Below are positions 47,499-61,044 of a stretch of DNA of 64,000 nucleotides, piece after piece. The position numbers were made by a program, and so were the translations under genes. Every line of letters begins with the position of its first letter. The first letter of the stretch is position 1. Below the pieces are notes generated by a model. It did not search any database, was not told the DNA's origin, and was given only the letters and a program-made list of their open reading frames with translations. Source of the DNA: Erigeron canadensis (taxonomy: Eukaryota; Streptophyta; Magnoliopsida; Asterales; Asteraceae); NCBI RefSeq assembly GCF_010389155.1, contig NC_057766.1:24189516-24253515 (forward strand), written 5' to 3'.

Positions 47499-49552
47499 TA
47501 TTCTGCAAACAGAATCATTTTGGTTACAAAGTTCAACAAAACTAAAAATATGTTCATTTCCAAAAATGCAGATGCACAATTGGTTAACTTTCCTATATAA
47601 CCCCTACTTAATAAACAAATGGAAAAGGTAAATTGTCATTTCACGAATAACAAACTGCAATAATTACACTTTTATTTAAAAACCGTATGTTTTTGTCTAG
47701 TTGACAACTATTCCGCAACAAGGAATATTTTTACCCTTTAAAATTACTATATATAATTTACCATCTAATGTAACAAAATTTTATTCCGTTGAACCGTTAC
47801 CAATGTATGTAGATACACTTCTATAACAGGTAAAATGGCGCGATCACCATTTTACCCGTTGTAAGTTACATACAATGAGAATCCGGTAAACGTCATTTAC
47901 ATTTTGGTAAAATTTGTTCCCCTTAAATGATCTAAAGCTAAAAATTAATCTTATAAATGGAATCTGTTACTTGCCATATTTAAAAATTACAGATTTTATT
48001 CCTTCATACAGTAATTAACATTTTTAAGAAAAATCCAAATATATCTCAAACAGAACAAAAACATATTGGCTAATGATTAAGAAAGACTAACAAAATTATA
48101 AAACATGAATGCATGTCAATAATTATAATAATAGTAATAACAATTGTGTGAAATGAAACATAGTACTATCACATTTTGATAAGAAATTACTAATAATAGA
48201 AAGTGATGGAAAAAAAAGGGGGGGTGGAAATCTGACCTGAAAGGAATGTAAAAAAAGAGGGTTGTGAATGGAATGTTTAGTAGTGGTGGTAAGAGGTTAT
48301 AAGAGGGTGGTGGTGACGGTGACGGTGGCGGTGAGGTCCGGTAGTTGATCACTTGTCATATCGCCGGCAACATGAATTTTTTCTTTGGCTCTATTTATTT
48401 AGTACGAGTATTTCCCAACCAACCCCACATCAAATGTTTCTTTTTCTCTCTTATTTTTATGGGGTTTTAATTTTTTTTGTTTTTTTAATAAAAATGAATT
48501 ACCTCAAAATTTGACATTAATCGGGTTCGTGTTAAAACAACCCCTTCTCCGAAAAGTATATCCTCGTTTAAACCCACGAGGAAAAGAATACTACTGTACC
48601 GAGACTCGAATGTGAAACCTTAAACGAGAAAAATAATCGAATGTAAAACATAGGGTATAAATTTTCTTTGACTCATTCTAATACAAACCAATGACTAACC
48701 CACTTAAAAATTTGGTTGGAATTTTTATTGATAACAAGACTTTGGGTTCCTGAGAAAGTGAGAATAGCTCAAACTAGTTTTTTAATAGTAAAAGTAATTC
48801 ATTGTCAAAAACAAATTAATATATATATTAAAAACAAAGGTACGAAAATGCGTGAAAAAAATAGTAACGGGCTATTTTATTTTTCTGGGCCCGTTTTTAT
48901 TTTTTTAATGGGCTACTTCATTTTCTTTTAGACCCATCTTATATTCTTAATTTTGGACTTACAAATTATGCTTTGATCTTTTAAATTGCTTCCAATTTGT
49001 TTACAAACGATCACTTATTTTAATTGCATATTATTATATTTTAAGTTTGTAACATTTTTAAGATTATCTCATTTTATTACAAATGAACTATTACATAGTA
49101 TATATACACATAATAGTAGGGTGTATATTTGAAATATACACCTAACCATCTCCGAAAAATTTGTTTGTAATATTTATTAGTTTCAATGTTATTTCAGTTG
49201 ATGTTTTATTATTGTGGATTATTTTTTTTTTCACTTTCTATTTTCAATGATTTAGCCAATTAGCTTTAATTATGTTTATTATTAATTTGTTTTTTTATTT
49301 AAATATTCTACTTTCATACTTATTATCTTTTAGAATTTATATAATATATTAATTATACTGTTGATTTTTTTTCTAATTTATAATTGCTTACTCATTAAAA
49401 AATCAATATCAATTCAGGTTTTGAGCTATATAATGTTTCTAAAAGCATGTAATAATTTTTACATAGTACGGAACACAAAAAATATAATATCTTCCGGGGC
49501 AACGTCCGGGTAACGTATCTCGTTTATGTTAAATAGAATAGCATAATTTCTA
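47499..49552. other. IDM-like leader and intergenic region
   Basis: Holds the probable 5' UTR intron and first exon of the IDM-like gene (about 47503-48360) and then AT-rich sequence with no recognised gene. Confidence 0.4.
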
Positions 49553-49863
49553 TTTTTTTTTTGAAAGGTACGGATTTTTTGCTCACAACAGGGGATCTAA
49601 CTTACGTTGTCTTAACCGGGTCCGCACTAGAAAGTCCCCTCACCCTCAATACCTAATAGGAGGAGAAACCCCCAACTAAACCGCCCGAAGGCATGACATT
49701 TAATTAGGGTAAAACCATACCCCATCTGCAGGACTCAAACCTGCTTCACTGAAGGACTTTATTTGTGAAAATCCCTTAGATGTCTTTCCTATGTCTCGAA
49801 CTCAAGACCTCTAGCATGTAAGGCTGGTACTTAACCACTAAATTATAATGGGAAGGACAACAG
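49553..49863 (-). mobile_element. SINE, complete copy
   Basis: Read on the minus strand, the 5' part has Pol III promoter boxes (TTAGTGGTTAAG as a box A-like segment; GAGTTCGAGAC as box B) and the 3' end is the poly(A) seen as poly(T) at 49553-49562. AATTTCTA flanks both sides (49545-49552 and 49864-49871), a good target duplication. The body (GTTGTCTTAACCGGGTCC, AATACCTAATAGGAGGA) recurs at 58200-58430. Confidence 0.75.
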
Positions 49864-49980
49864 AATTTCTAATAACTATAATACCATTAACATGCAAATA
49901 GTTGTTATGTTAACTTTTCATACATATTTATATATACAAAAGAGAATTTGAATACAATAATAAACATATATATATATATA

Positions 49981-50372
49981 GGGGACAATTAAATAAGAAC
50001 AGTTTTAAAATGAGAACAGTGAGAACACTTAAAAAACATCATTTTGATGCATTAAAAGTCCACAAATTTAACATAGTGCTTAACTAATTATCATTATTTA
50101 AGTGTTTAACAACACATTGATCCGTCAAATTCGAAAAAATCACGTTTTTTGATGGATGCATTATTTTGAAGAATAGGCATCCAAGATGGTTGCACAAAAC
50201 AAAAAACATGATTTTCTTGATTTTGACGGATCAATGTGTTGTTAAACACTTAAATAATGATAATTAGTTAAGCACTATGTTAAATTTGTGGACTTTTAAT
50301 GCATCAAAATGATGTTTTTTAAGTGTTCTCACCGTTCTTATTTTAAGACTGTTTTCACTGGAGTGTTCTATA
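49981..50372. mobile_element. Long fold-back element (MITE) in a TA-rich site
   Basis: Near-perfect inverted arms of about 150 bp (about 49995-50147 and 50214-50368), including AGAACACTTAAAAAACATCA, GCATTAAAAGTCCACAAATT and TAACAACACATTGATCCGTC with their reverse complements. The loop is about 65 bp. TATATATA tracts flank both sides. It would form a long RNA hairpin if transcribed. No coding capacity. Confidence 0.85.
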
Positions 50373-50399
50373 TATATATATATATAGTAATAACAGCAT

Positions 50400-50974
50400 T
50401 ATTAATAAATAAATAACTAGATAAACAAAATTAAGCTGTATTAGAAAGACCATTTTACCTTTTCACTTAAAAAAGACCATCTTACTATTTAAATTTTTTT
50501 TAACCACCCTATGAAAGGACCTACTCGTTCATCTTTGCCTAGTCCATTTAATGACGAGGGGAATCGATTTCGCAAAGCGACGAATATGTGGTAGAGAAGA
50601 ATTATCTAATTTTGGGCAATTTTTAGTAGTTAGTGGGTCGATTTCATTAAAATTGTCGAAAACAAAGTATACATTGCGCAAGAATTGACCAACTCGCCAA
50701 CATTTTTGACTTTGACTTTATAGGAAGATTAGAAGTTTGCAGCATAGAAATCTCAAGTTCTCAACAATATCTATAGATCACACTTCAAACACTTGTTTTA
50801 TGAGAATCAAAAACTTAATCTAACTTGCGCAAGAAACATTTATTAATTTAAAAAGTAATTAATGTTGTGTTTCGTTCATAAAAGCTGGAACGAATCACAC
50901 ACGGTCTACATTTACAATCAAAACTGTACCCAAACCGCCACCAAAGACTTTGTAAGTACACAAGTCAACTGCTG
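50400..50974. other. 3' flank of the GABA transaminase gene
   Basis: No recognised gene; probably contains the GABA-T 3' UTR. Confidence 0.4.
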
Positions 50975-53900
50975 TTATTGCTGAGATTTCAGTTCCTCCA
51001 CCTTCATTTCTGTTGCCTTAAGTGCCTTTCCGTAGATGTTTATCAACTGTAAAAACAACCAATTATCAAGAATTAGTCCCGGAAACATGTAGGTGTAGTA
51101 TGTGTATAGCCTGCATCGTACCTCATCAACTTCAGCAGGGGTGATAATAAATGGTGGAGACATCATTATGTTGTCCCCGGCAATACGCACTAACATTCCA
51201 TGTTTCTGACACTCTGCTCCAAAATAGGCGCCTACACCTAAACTCGAATATTATCACATTTACATGGTTATGGGTGGTAGAGGTAATGTAAATCTATGAA
51301 CTATATACATGTAGTAAAGGAATGAGACGAGGGGCCAGCTTCAACATTTGGTTAAACTAACACCAAATTTAAACTAACAAAATAGAAAAGAATTAAATAG
51401 ATGCACGCAACACTCTTACCCCATTCAGGAGGGAAAGGGGTGTCAGGTGACTTGTTATCAGCAAATTCTGTTGCCAAAATCAAACCTGTCCCACGAATCT
51501 ACAAAATAGACAAAATATCTAATAACTACCTCCATTGTATATAAAAATGTTGTCTTAATAATTACTCGTATAAATTACCTCTCCAATGATAGGACTTGAT
51601 GAAAAGGCTTTTAAACCATTTTGAAACTTTGGGGCTACACTATTCACTTGATCAACAATGTTTCTCTCTCTGAAAAAACACACCATCACTTAAACCTCAA
51701 GCCTATCACATAGATTATAATACTTCAAAAATACAAACACATACTGGTAAATTTTAAGTGCTTCCAAGGCAACAGCACACGCTACAGGATGCCCAGAATA
51801 GGTAAATCCATGACTAAATGCACCTAGAAATATAATTGTCAGAAATTAATATTCTACGCCATGACAAAAATCACCAAATAAAAAGGAAAAAGTTTGTAAT
51901 TTTACCAAGTTTATTGCTCTGGGAAGATATGACATCTGCAACTTCTGGGCAAACAAGAACAGCTCCAATGGGCATATATGCAGAGGAAAGGGCCTGAGAA
52001 ACTCAGTTTGACATATTTATTTTATGTATAATCTTTCTGAACTTCTAGACTATATTGAAAAAGTAGAAGTGGCATAATGGACGGGTTGGGTAACATGTCG
52101 AAAAGTGTAGGGATGAGTTGTCCAGAAACACAATTTGTCCAAAATATTCATTTTCCTATATATAACCAAACTTTCCAGTATAATTAAAAAACGGATTAGA
52201 TTATTTTTTATACAAAAAAATAACAAACATTCCAGTATAATTAAAAAAAAGATTAGATTATTTTTGATAACAAAAAAGCATTTGAATAAATGATTTCAGA
52301 GCTCTTGTGCATAGAAAATACAGTTTATATGGCTTTCTACCTGTTTGGGCCATTTCCTTTTAAGCTAATGTTTTTTAATTGACCCATTATAGAAAACATA
52401 ACCAAAATCGACCCACTCATAAGTAAATGTTTCGAAACTGCCACCAATAAAAACAAAGAATCCAATGTTAAATGAACAACAGCATAGATGTGTTTAATAA
52501 TATACCTTGGCTATGGAGACAAGATCAGGCTTAATGTTGTACTTATCACATCCAAACATAGTTCCAAGCCTCCCAAACGCACAGATTACCTATTAAAACG
52601 TGCAAAAATGTATCAAGTAGTCAAAATGTTAATTCTTAAGAGAGACAAAGAATTGAACTAGAATAGTACCTCATCTGCAATGAATAAAATATCGTATTTT
52701 TTAACAACAGCCTGGATCTGCATAAGAGTAAAAAGAACCAAAACTTAATGATCTCGTATCATTTGGACAGGAAATATAGAGAGGTTATAAATCTTGTACG
52801 TTCCTAAAACAACCTTTTCAAAATAGCCTTCGGGTGGCGGTATCACACCTCCTGCTCCCATGACTGGTTCAGCAATAAATGCAGCAATCTGAAATTAACA
52901 AGCACGTAACGTCATCCAAAATCACCACTATGACCTTTGAGTACTATATTTCTCATTCTAAATTACCGTCTCGGGTCCTTCTTTGATAATCAAGTTTTCC
53001 AAATTGGTTGCCAACCTCGTTGAAAATTGGTCCTCTGTTTCACCTGCCACAGTTACGGGACACTTTTAATAATTTTATTAATCTTGATAGTTGGTAAAAG
53101 GTGAATAAATTGAGAAGCAAACCTGGAAGATGGAATCGCCAATAATGTGGACAGTCAGTATGTAATACAAACGGGGTAGGCAGGTCAAATTTATGGTGCA
53201 GTGCTGGAAGGCTAAAATAAAAAGATGTGTATGAATAACAACACAGAGGGACGGACTTTTCAGTATATATAATAAGTTTTCAAAGATCAAACCCGGAAAG
53301 ACTAGCTGATATGAGAGTTGACCCATGATATCTGTAGAATATAAAAGGTCAAATTAGAAAAAAAGCGATTTGCAAGTCATTCAGTCGAAATAATATAAAT
53401 AAGACGACTCGTGATATAAAAAATATATAAAAATATTACGCTTTAGATCTAGCAATGAATTTCTTCTTATTTGGCCTTCCAAGTGCATTGTTATAATACC
53501 ATACCAATTTCACCTGCATAATACCGAAACAAAATGATGAAGATGAAGATTATGTGAACTGACTAATGTAAATAAAAGTGGACAATAAGCAAACCTGAGT
53601 GTCATTAGCTTCTGAACCACTATTTGTGAAAAAGACTTTCTTCATATCACTTGCTGTGAACATTTTAAGAAGTTCTTTTGCAAGATCCTGAATAAAATAC
53701 AAAAATCAGCAAATTTTATAGTCACCCAGAACCAGTATAACAAATTTCTGTTCCACAAATGATTCACTGTACCAAAGAAGGTTTTGTGGTACGGTTCCAA
53801 AAGGAGTGGTAGAATGGTAAAGTGTTTAGCTGTTTAGTTGCGGCATCAACAAGCCTGGGTTCACTCCCCCCTGAAAGTTCCAAAGGTAAAGCTAAATGAA

Positions 53901-55833
53901 AAACTGAAAGTAACTTTTAAAGAAAAAAGTTTCATATTATCAATAAACTACAAGCTTTGAATCTATTCAACATTAGTGATAAATAACATAAGGGGCTTGC
54001 GTTATCAAAAGTTAGAGACTGTACCTAAAGCTGTACACCATAAACCAGCAAGAGAATCAAGATATTTTTTCCCATTGATATCATAGACATATGAACCCTA
54101 TCAGACAGAAAAAAAAGGATTGGATTATGTCATAAACAAAAGAGAGGTGCTTCTGAAGTTCAACTCTTAATGCACATGGTAACCTAAACAGAACAAATAT
54201 TTGATTAACTTTAGATGTTGCTTTCATATCAGTAAGTTACATGTCTCTAATAAATACCTCAGACTTGTCTATAACCAATGGATGTACATCACTAGTCTGC
54301 CACCCGGCAGTGAACGGAGCTAGCATATCATGTCCCTTAAACCTGATACAGGAATAAAAGGTTAAAGGATATACACTGATATGGCTTTATTATGAGATTA
54401 AAACTTTAGTTACAAGATTCCATTTGGGATAAAGCATCAATTATGTCTTGCAATAAGACTACAACATACCCATTAGAGTCTTCATCGCTTTTGACTGCTT
54501 CTGTACTGTTCCACCTTGCCAGGAAAATTCTAGAACCTCCAACATTTTTTGTGTACGAACCGATCTGTATATTGCACATTTTCTCAAGACATTAGAGTTG
54601 AACTTGTAAGGCTAAAATTTAATTAGTGCAGCATGTCAAAAGCCAGTAGCTACAATGACATTTATTCAACGTATTTATGAAAATAAACTAACTTAAATGA
54701 AAACTTCATATGGATAATGCATCTTCGGTTTAAGGAACTTTCACATAGGAAGATGATGGATGCAGAAACCTTGGGAATCAAAGCTCTATATGCAAACTCC
54801 CAAGTTTTAATGACAAATGGACACACCTTTATCGTGTAAAGATTTTCTTTGGACTAATACACAGTTAAACTAAGGAATTACAATCTTTTTTTATTCTACA
54901 AATTGATGACTGTAGCACAAATGTCACATTCTTAGTAGCAGTTTTCTATTTGTGTGTATACTATGTATGTGTCCAGTTTAACAAGAGTGTTTGATAATTG
55001 TTATAGTCCATATACATTAAAAACATTAAGGAGAAACTTTGCAAATACAATTTACTTTCATGATTTTGAGGCAACTTGAGATAGCAAATACTCTTGATAT
55101 TAAGTATAAGATATCAAATCTTTTCTTCTTAAAAAAACCTTTTAAGGTTCTTATCAAGGAACATCCGAGACAAAAGTAAAGTAACAATTAACTAAAGTTG
55201 CATACAACCCTTTATTCAAAAAAGTGTAAGATTCTACGACTACGGAACATATACCATACGGCGTTCATTATAACCTTTTTTCAAAACTCTACATTATCTT
55301 GTTAACATTTATAATCAAGTAAATGGCCCACAATCACACTTTAGGGGAAGGGGGTGTGGCTTTACCCATAAGCCATAAGCTCAATCAAGTCGATGACTTT
55401 TAATAATAAGATTATGCACTATTTAATTTTAAATAACCCCCATAAGCCATTAAAATAAGCTAAGGTAACCAGCTCATCTTCTTATTGTGCTTTTTTAGAG
55501 CTGATAACCAGTTTTGTCACTCAAGGATCACAAGCAAAGTCCCAAATTAGTATATCCTCTCTCCCACCGTATATACCCAGAATCTCGATAATCCAAAAAC
55601 ATTACAAATTTAACAAAAAAAAAAAAAAAAACCTACTTTCATTCATTCATAATACAATAATGACAAATTCAGTAATAGTGTAATCTGCACAGCATTAACT
55701 AAATCTAACAACAAAACAAACTCCCATTCCAATTCAATTCAACTAAGTAAAACATATGTATATATATTTATATTGATTTTAAAGTGAAAGTGATGACCTG
55801 TGATGTAGCTCTTCGCATGAGAGTATTCATCAT
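50975..55833 (-). CDS. GABA-T: Gamma-aminobutyrate transaminase (GABA-T/POP2), mitochondrial
   Basis: PLP-dependent class III aminotransferase that converts GABA to succinic semialdehyde, using pyruvate or glyoxylate in plants. Nineteen exons from 55833 to 50975, all GT-AG and in phase, give 496 residues: 55833-55798, 54564-54470, 54342-54258, 54097-54025, 53870-53773, 53687-53595, 53513-53440, 53331-53293, 53211-53123, 53043-52967, 52888-52814, 52717-52670, 52589-52506, 51993-51906, 51823-51745, 51669-51579, 51498-51420, 51237-51122, 51046-50975. Diagnostic parts: [13 protein letters not shown] (about 148-160), FIADEVICAFG (PLP-contacting Asp near 293), and [15 protein letters not shown] with the Schiff-base Lys near 322. 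The basic, Ser-rich N-terminus ([12 protein letters not shown]) fits a mitochondrial presequence. Intact. The 1.2-kb first intron is the longest. Confidence 0.96.
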
Positions 55834-57476
55834 GGCAGGCAATCCAGAGATGTGATAATAGCTACAGATGATAGTGAGAGATACAGATTATATATTATAT
55901 ATATATATAGATACAGAAGAAGGAGGTGAAACAATAATGATAATGGGATGGTGATCGACTTAGTTGAGAGGTGAGTGTTTATTTAGTTCCAGAAAGCGAC
56001 TGTTTTGCCATATATATATACGAGTATATAACAGCACCGGTCGACCACCCTGGATTAATATAGAAGATTTCGATAAGTTTATTAATAATTATTATATATT
56101 AATTATTATGGATAGAGATGTCGATATATTAATTTAATGGTTTTTTTTATTGACAGCTTTACTTACATTAAAAAAAATTATATTTTCTTGGTTAAGTCTA
56201 AGTTCAAATTCTATAATAATAATACAATTATTTTTTACGTTTTATGACACTTTATAGGTTGTTATTAACAACACTTTTTTAAATATTAATAATTAGTTAT
56301 TAATATTAATTAATTATATGTATATATATAGAGAGAGAGTTGTGTATAAATTCGATTACAATAGTTCTTTTTTAGGTGTAGCTTGAGATGATTGGGTTGG
56401 GACAGCAAGAAGCTTATTTAGGATTTTGACCTAAAGACGTTTTATATGTCGGGTGACATGATTATAGGACTAAAATTAATGTTAGAGAATTATGGTAGAT
56501 GATTGCCTCTTTTGGGGGTTTTAAAGGTAGCTTTTCTGTCAGCTAGGTTACCATTTCCACTCTTTAGCATAGGTAGATTACCATTCGTTTCATTTTAAGG
56601 CTCATTGGACCTTATATCACCTATGTTAATATCTACTTAAATATATGTAAGATAGTTTGCTCTTCGTTTTCATTCTTGGTTTTATGCATGTAGTTATGTT
56701 TAATAGCATTTAATGTTGCCAAATGGGTTCTTATGTGCTATGTTTTTGTTATATATCTTCTACGGTGGGATACGTTGTATGTGTTATTATGATTCTGACA
56801 CTCTAGTTTATTCTTAATGTAGTCATGTGAATCCAACCGATATGTATGATTACTTGCCCCAACACTAACTTGTTCCTTCCCCATTTGGCCAGAAGTCCTT
56901 ATGAAAACATTCTCTTTATCATAGGGTAGAGGTAAAAATGTCTACATCTTACCTACCTATACCCCCGTTTATGCAAGAATTGGCCGGATATATATTGTTG
57001 TTATTGTTGTTGTCGTCGGTTTAAGTAAATGTATGTCAATTATTAGTTCTTAAATGACTTTTAGAAAGTGCAATCGAGTTGTTTTAAAATGTTCAATGTA
57101 CTTAACCGTATCGAAAAGGAACAATTTTTTAATTAAGATGCTTAGGGGGGAGGGAGCCGAAAGGTTCAACCTTCTCATCTCCCTTTAAATATCCAATCAA
57201 ATTACCCCACCTCATTTTAACCCTCCAACCTTTTTTCAACCTTTTTTTAGTGTCAACCGAAACTCCCAACCTTTTTATTCACATTTTAATAATTTATCCT
57301 TAACATTATAAACTTTACATAATTAACCCTTTTAATTATAGCTAACCAAATACTCAAATTTTACATATAAACTTTACATATGCACCTTTGCACTAACACA
57401 CCTAAAACTCAAATACTCTTTTCCTCTCCCTCTCGTTCTTTTTCTCCCTCTCCTTCTTCACCCCCACAAATACAAC
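55834..57476. other. GABA-T promoter and repeat-rich intergenic region
   Basis: TA microsatellites (55893-55910, 56010-56030 and 56310-56340) and AT-rich sequence. No gene was recognised. Confidence 0.45.
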
Positions 57477-57502
57477 ATATATATATATATATATATATAT
57501 AG
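57477..57502. repeat. AT dinucleotide microsatellite
   Basis: About 12 uninterrupted AT units. Confidence 0.9.
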
Positions 57503-57729
57503 ATGTTAATTAACATCAAGTAATCACCACAAGATCACCATCTTCCCCACTACTCTTTCTCCCTCTCTTGTTCTTACCACAACCACCACAACAAGCTGAT
57601 GCTGCTATTGATGTTGTTACTACTGTGCAACGAGCACCACCACTATAAGCAACCGTATGTATATATATATATGGAGGTTTGTTTTTTTTATACAAGAAGA
57701 AGCCCTCAAGTTCAAAAGTTGTACAAAAC

Positions 57730-57762
57730 ACCCCCCCCCCCAAACGGTCAAATGACCGTTTG
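57730..57762. repeat. C-run followed by perfect palindrome
   Basis: A run of 11-12 C is followed by CAAACGGTCA-AA-TGACCGTTTG (57741-57762), a hairpin with 10-bp arms. Downstream (57790-57920) the words CTCGCTCC and CTCGCACCC recur. No protein on either strand is convincing. Confidence 0.7.
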
Positions 57763-58012
57763 AAAAAGTTACAGCATCAGTCCCTGTCGTCTTCATCTCT
57801 CCGCGAGCTAGAAGCTCGCTCCGCCATCTCGCACCCCAACTCGCTCCAGTGGCACCCGTTACTCGCTGAGCTCGCTCCATCTCGCACCCTAGCTCGCTCA
57901 CGGCTCCCTCCCCCCTTAGTATGTAGGGGATGGAAGGTAATTTCTTTTTCGTTTTTTTCGTTTTGGAAGACCAAACACACACATCACACAAATTTTTAAT
58001 CTCTTCCTATTT

Positions 58013-58160
58013 TTCTTCTCTGAAACTTTCTTTTAATCTGTTACCAAGTAAATTCTCTTCTCTGAAACTTTCTTTCAATCTGTTACCAAGTAAATCGGTC
58101 ATACTACTTGTGTTCTTAGCCCAATCAATCGGTCATACTACTTGTAATCTTTAGCCAAAT
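58013..58160. repeat. Short tandem duplications
   Basis: A 40-bp unit (CTTCTCTGAAACTTTCTTT, then AATCTGTTACCAAGTAAA) is repeated at 58013-58052 and 58053-58094. Next, ATCGGTCATACTACTTGT with its flank is repeated about 34 bp apart. Confidence 0.8.
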
Positions 58161-58190
58161 CATAATAACTTTTGAGTTTTAATTTTTAAA

Positions 58191-58440
58191 AATTTTTTTT
58201 ACAGGTGTAGATCGAATATCACAACGGATGGTCTAGACTATGTTGTCTTAACCGAGTCCACGCTAGAGAGCATCCTCGCCCAATACCTAGTAGGAGGAAA
58301 ACTTCCTAATAATTCGCGCAAAGACACGTCAACATATTAAGAAAAAACCTTGTTCTCTTAAACTCAAACTCGAGTCTCCCCAAATCCAAGCTCTCATAAA
58401 GAGTCTTTCTTACTACAACTGGGTAGCCCATGGATAAATT
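58191..58440 (-). mobile_element. SINE, second diverged copy
   Basis: Shares with 49553-49863 the blocks GTTGTCTTAACCG, GTCC(A/G)C, CAATACCTA and AGGAGGA, in the same orientation with poly(T) at its left edge (58190-58198). The Pol III boxes are more degenerate. No clear target duplication. Confidence 0.6.
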
Positions 58441-58482
58441 CGTTTTTATTGGGTTTTAAGTTTATATTACGGAGTATATCAT

Positions 58483-58538
58483 AAAATTTGGATCTTGAAA
58501 TCAAGCCAATAAAATTTGGATCTTGAAATCAAGCCAAG
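58483..58538. repeat. 28-bp perfect tandem duplication
   Basis: The unit AAAATTTGGATCTTGAAATC+AAGCCAA(T/G) is present twice, differing only in the last base. Confidence 0.9.
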
Positions 58539-61044
58539 AAATGACTCCTGGGCAAGCAAATCAACCAAGCACTTATTTTTATGTTTACAAACAAAACCCA
58601 TGCACAACACAAAAGTCGAGCTAAATCGCACATCAAAACTGAGTTTTTCGTCAAAACGTTTGTCTGTGTGCGTTTCTATGCTCAAAACTCTCAAGAGTCA
58701 AAACTTTCAAAAGGTTCTCAAAACTCTCAAAACCCAATCAAAACTCTTTAAGGGTCAAAAACTATCCAAAAATAAAAAACCGTCACAATAGCCAAACACG
58801 TAAAAATAGTCAAACCAAGTAAATACTTTAATAGTTTTCTAAACTAAACCTAATGGCATTTCTAGTAGACTATGACGTTGTATATATTCGATGCTAATTG
58901 GCGAACGTTTTGGTTATCATGACGTGTGTATGTTAGATTTCGGCTTTCAAGGACGTTGGTTCTACGGGTACAATAATTCTTGAGCCATTTAGCGAATATC
59001 GGGTGAGTTTCGTAGCTTTTTTTTTTTATCGTGCTTTTAGGGTGTAAAGATAATCTACTACTTTTCTTATTGTTTTTATGTCGTATACTAACACTTTTGT
59101 CTTACATATAATGTGGGTGAGGTATTCTATTTGTTATAATCATACAATTAGGGTTGGGTACTGTAAAACAAGTATTAAAGTAAAACAAATAAGACATGAT
59201 CTTGACCCTTAGATCATGGTTAAATTGATGTATGAAGATTCACGAAGTAATTGATATACGATGATTTTTATGATGCACTGTTATTATCGTTGTAGAAAAA
59301 CTTGTTGTTTTATTTGTATTACATTAATACTTGTTTTATTTTACCTAAAACCTAATCATATATGTAATGACTTGTCAATTACAAAAAATTAGGAGTTCAA
59401 GACCCTTAGTAATTTTTTTTTTATGTAATTTAATCATTTAGTCTGAGAAAAAAAAGAATAAACTATTAATTCATGTAGTATAAAGTTATTAGTTCCTGCA
59501 CAAGGCAAGTGGTTGTGTGTGACTAATAAATTATTAACGTGCAAAACTTATTTAAGCAAGAGTTCGAAATAGGAAATGCAATGAAGTGATTTCTACTAGA
59601 TCATTTAGGGTTTATGTTGATTAAACTAATTCAACATATATTTAGTAATCAAACTTTGATAAGTATAAAATAAGTTGAAACCTATCGATATGCTTACATG
59701 CCCATTAAATTGAAAATACTAGAAAGTGATACATGTCACCATATATCTTATGTTATGAATATATTTGCATATTAATTAAGTGTAGTAAAATAACGTTTGG
59801 CAAAGGTGACATAATTGATGGTTGAGACGTTGAGTAGCTAGTCATATTATAATGACATGTGGTAAAAGATTTAAAAACTACGTAAAATACTTCTTAAAGA
59901 TTACACCAAGATGATTATAAGATTGTTGTCATGTTGATGATGAAAGTTCTTTAGAAGGTATCAAGTAATTAAAACGAGGATTTACAAAAAAGTTGTATCT
60001 CCAGGTGAAGTTTGTGGCTCGTTTGTAAAGTCTTTGACGCAATATAAATGTATTCGGATTCTACTCTTCATATATGTGGAAATGGAGTATTAGAAGGTTT
60101 TCGATAGTATTGAATTGTATCTCAAAAATTCTATAATTTAGAAATATAGATATTCATGTAATTTCGAAATGGCAGGGGATCCCCTCAAGGTTTTTTTTTC
60201 TGTCTTCTTAGTTACAAATTTATGGGGAAACCCTTTGTATTTCTACCGATATATTTTGGGTTTAGAGACTTCAAAAAAATATAGAGATTCACCATGGGTG
60301 ATGAGGATTGATTGCTTGTTAGAATTGGTGGTCTCGGAGCAAATAACTCACGTTCAAGAAAGTTGTTCCTGAAATGGGGCAACTCCAAAATGCAATCCAA
60401 ATAACTCACTACCATAGGGAGCTAAACTTCTTGATGATTAGAATGAAGAAGCGTGTTGCAAGTTGTGAAGTTGTGGCAATGAACATATTCACCAGCTCAA
60501 AAGCTATAGTAATACTCACGAAATTTTTAAATGTATATTCTGTTTATTTTGTTTGATCGAATCAACTACATATTGTTAAAGAATTTTTGAATTTTTTTCA
60601 TAAAACAGTAGTGGCCTTTCCTGTTAAATTGATCAATTCAATGTTACCTTCTTGAATTTGTTTTGTATGCATTATGACCAAATATTCCCATCTAATTTTG
60701 TTGTTAACTTACACATTTTTGGGAAATGAGTATTTGGTTTATGGGTCATCAAAATTGAACAAATACACTATTAGTTAAATATTGAGTACTCGTCTAAATT
60801 AAATATTCTTAAGTGGGTTTGAATTTACCATATATTTTGTTTTTCCTAATATGCTATAGTATATTGGCTTCAAAGATCACGACCTTTCATTAAGGATAAG
60901 GATTTTTTCAAGTATTTTGAGTTCAAATTATAGAGTCTTATATTAGAATAAAGGTTAAAATTCAACTTGATCTTTAAATCTTTACTTTTGATTTTAATTG
61001 AATTTGAGAGATTTTTAAAGATATAACATTTTATTTTAATTACC
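58539..61044. other. Intergenic, no gene recognised
   Basis: AT-rich sequence. Open frames at 60169-60556 overlap on both strands and resemble nothing known to me, so I do not call them genes. Confidence 0.45.

Noticed and set aside
57516..57999. Several ORFs of 67-123 codons on both strands
   Set aside because: Low-complexity sequence with microsatellite, C-run and CTCGCTCC repeats; frames contradict each other.
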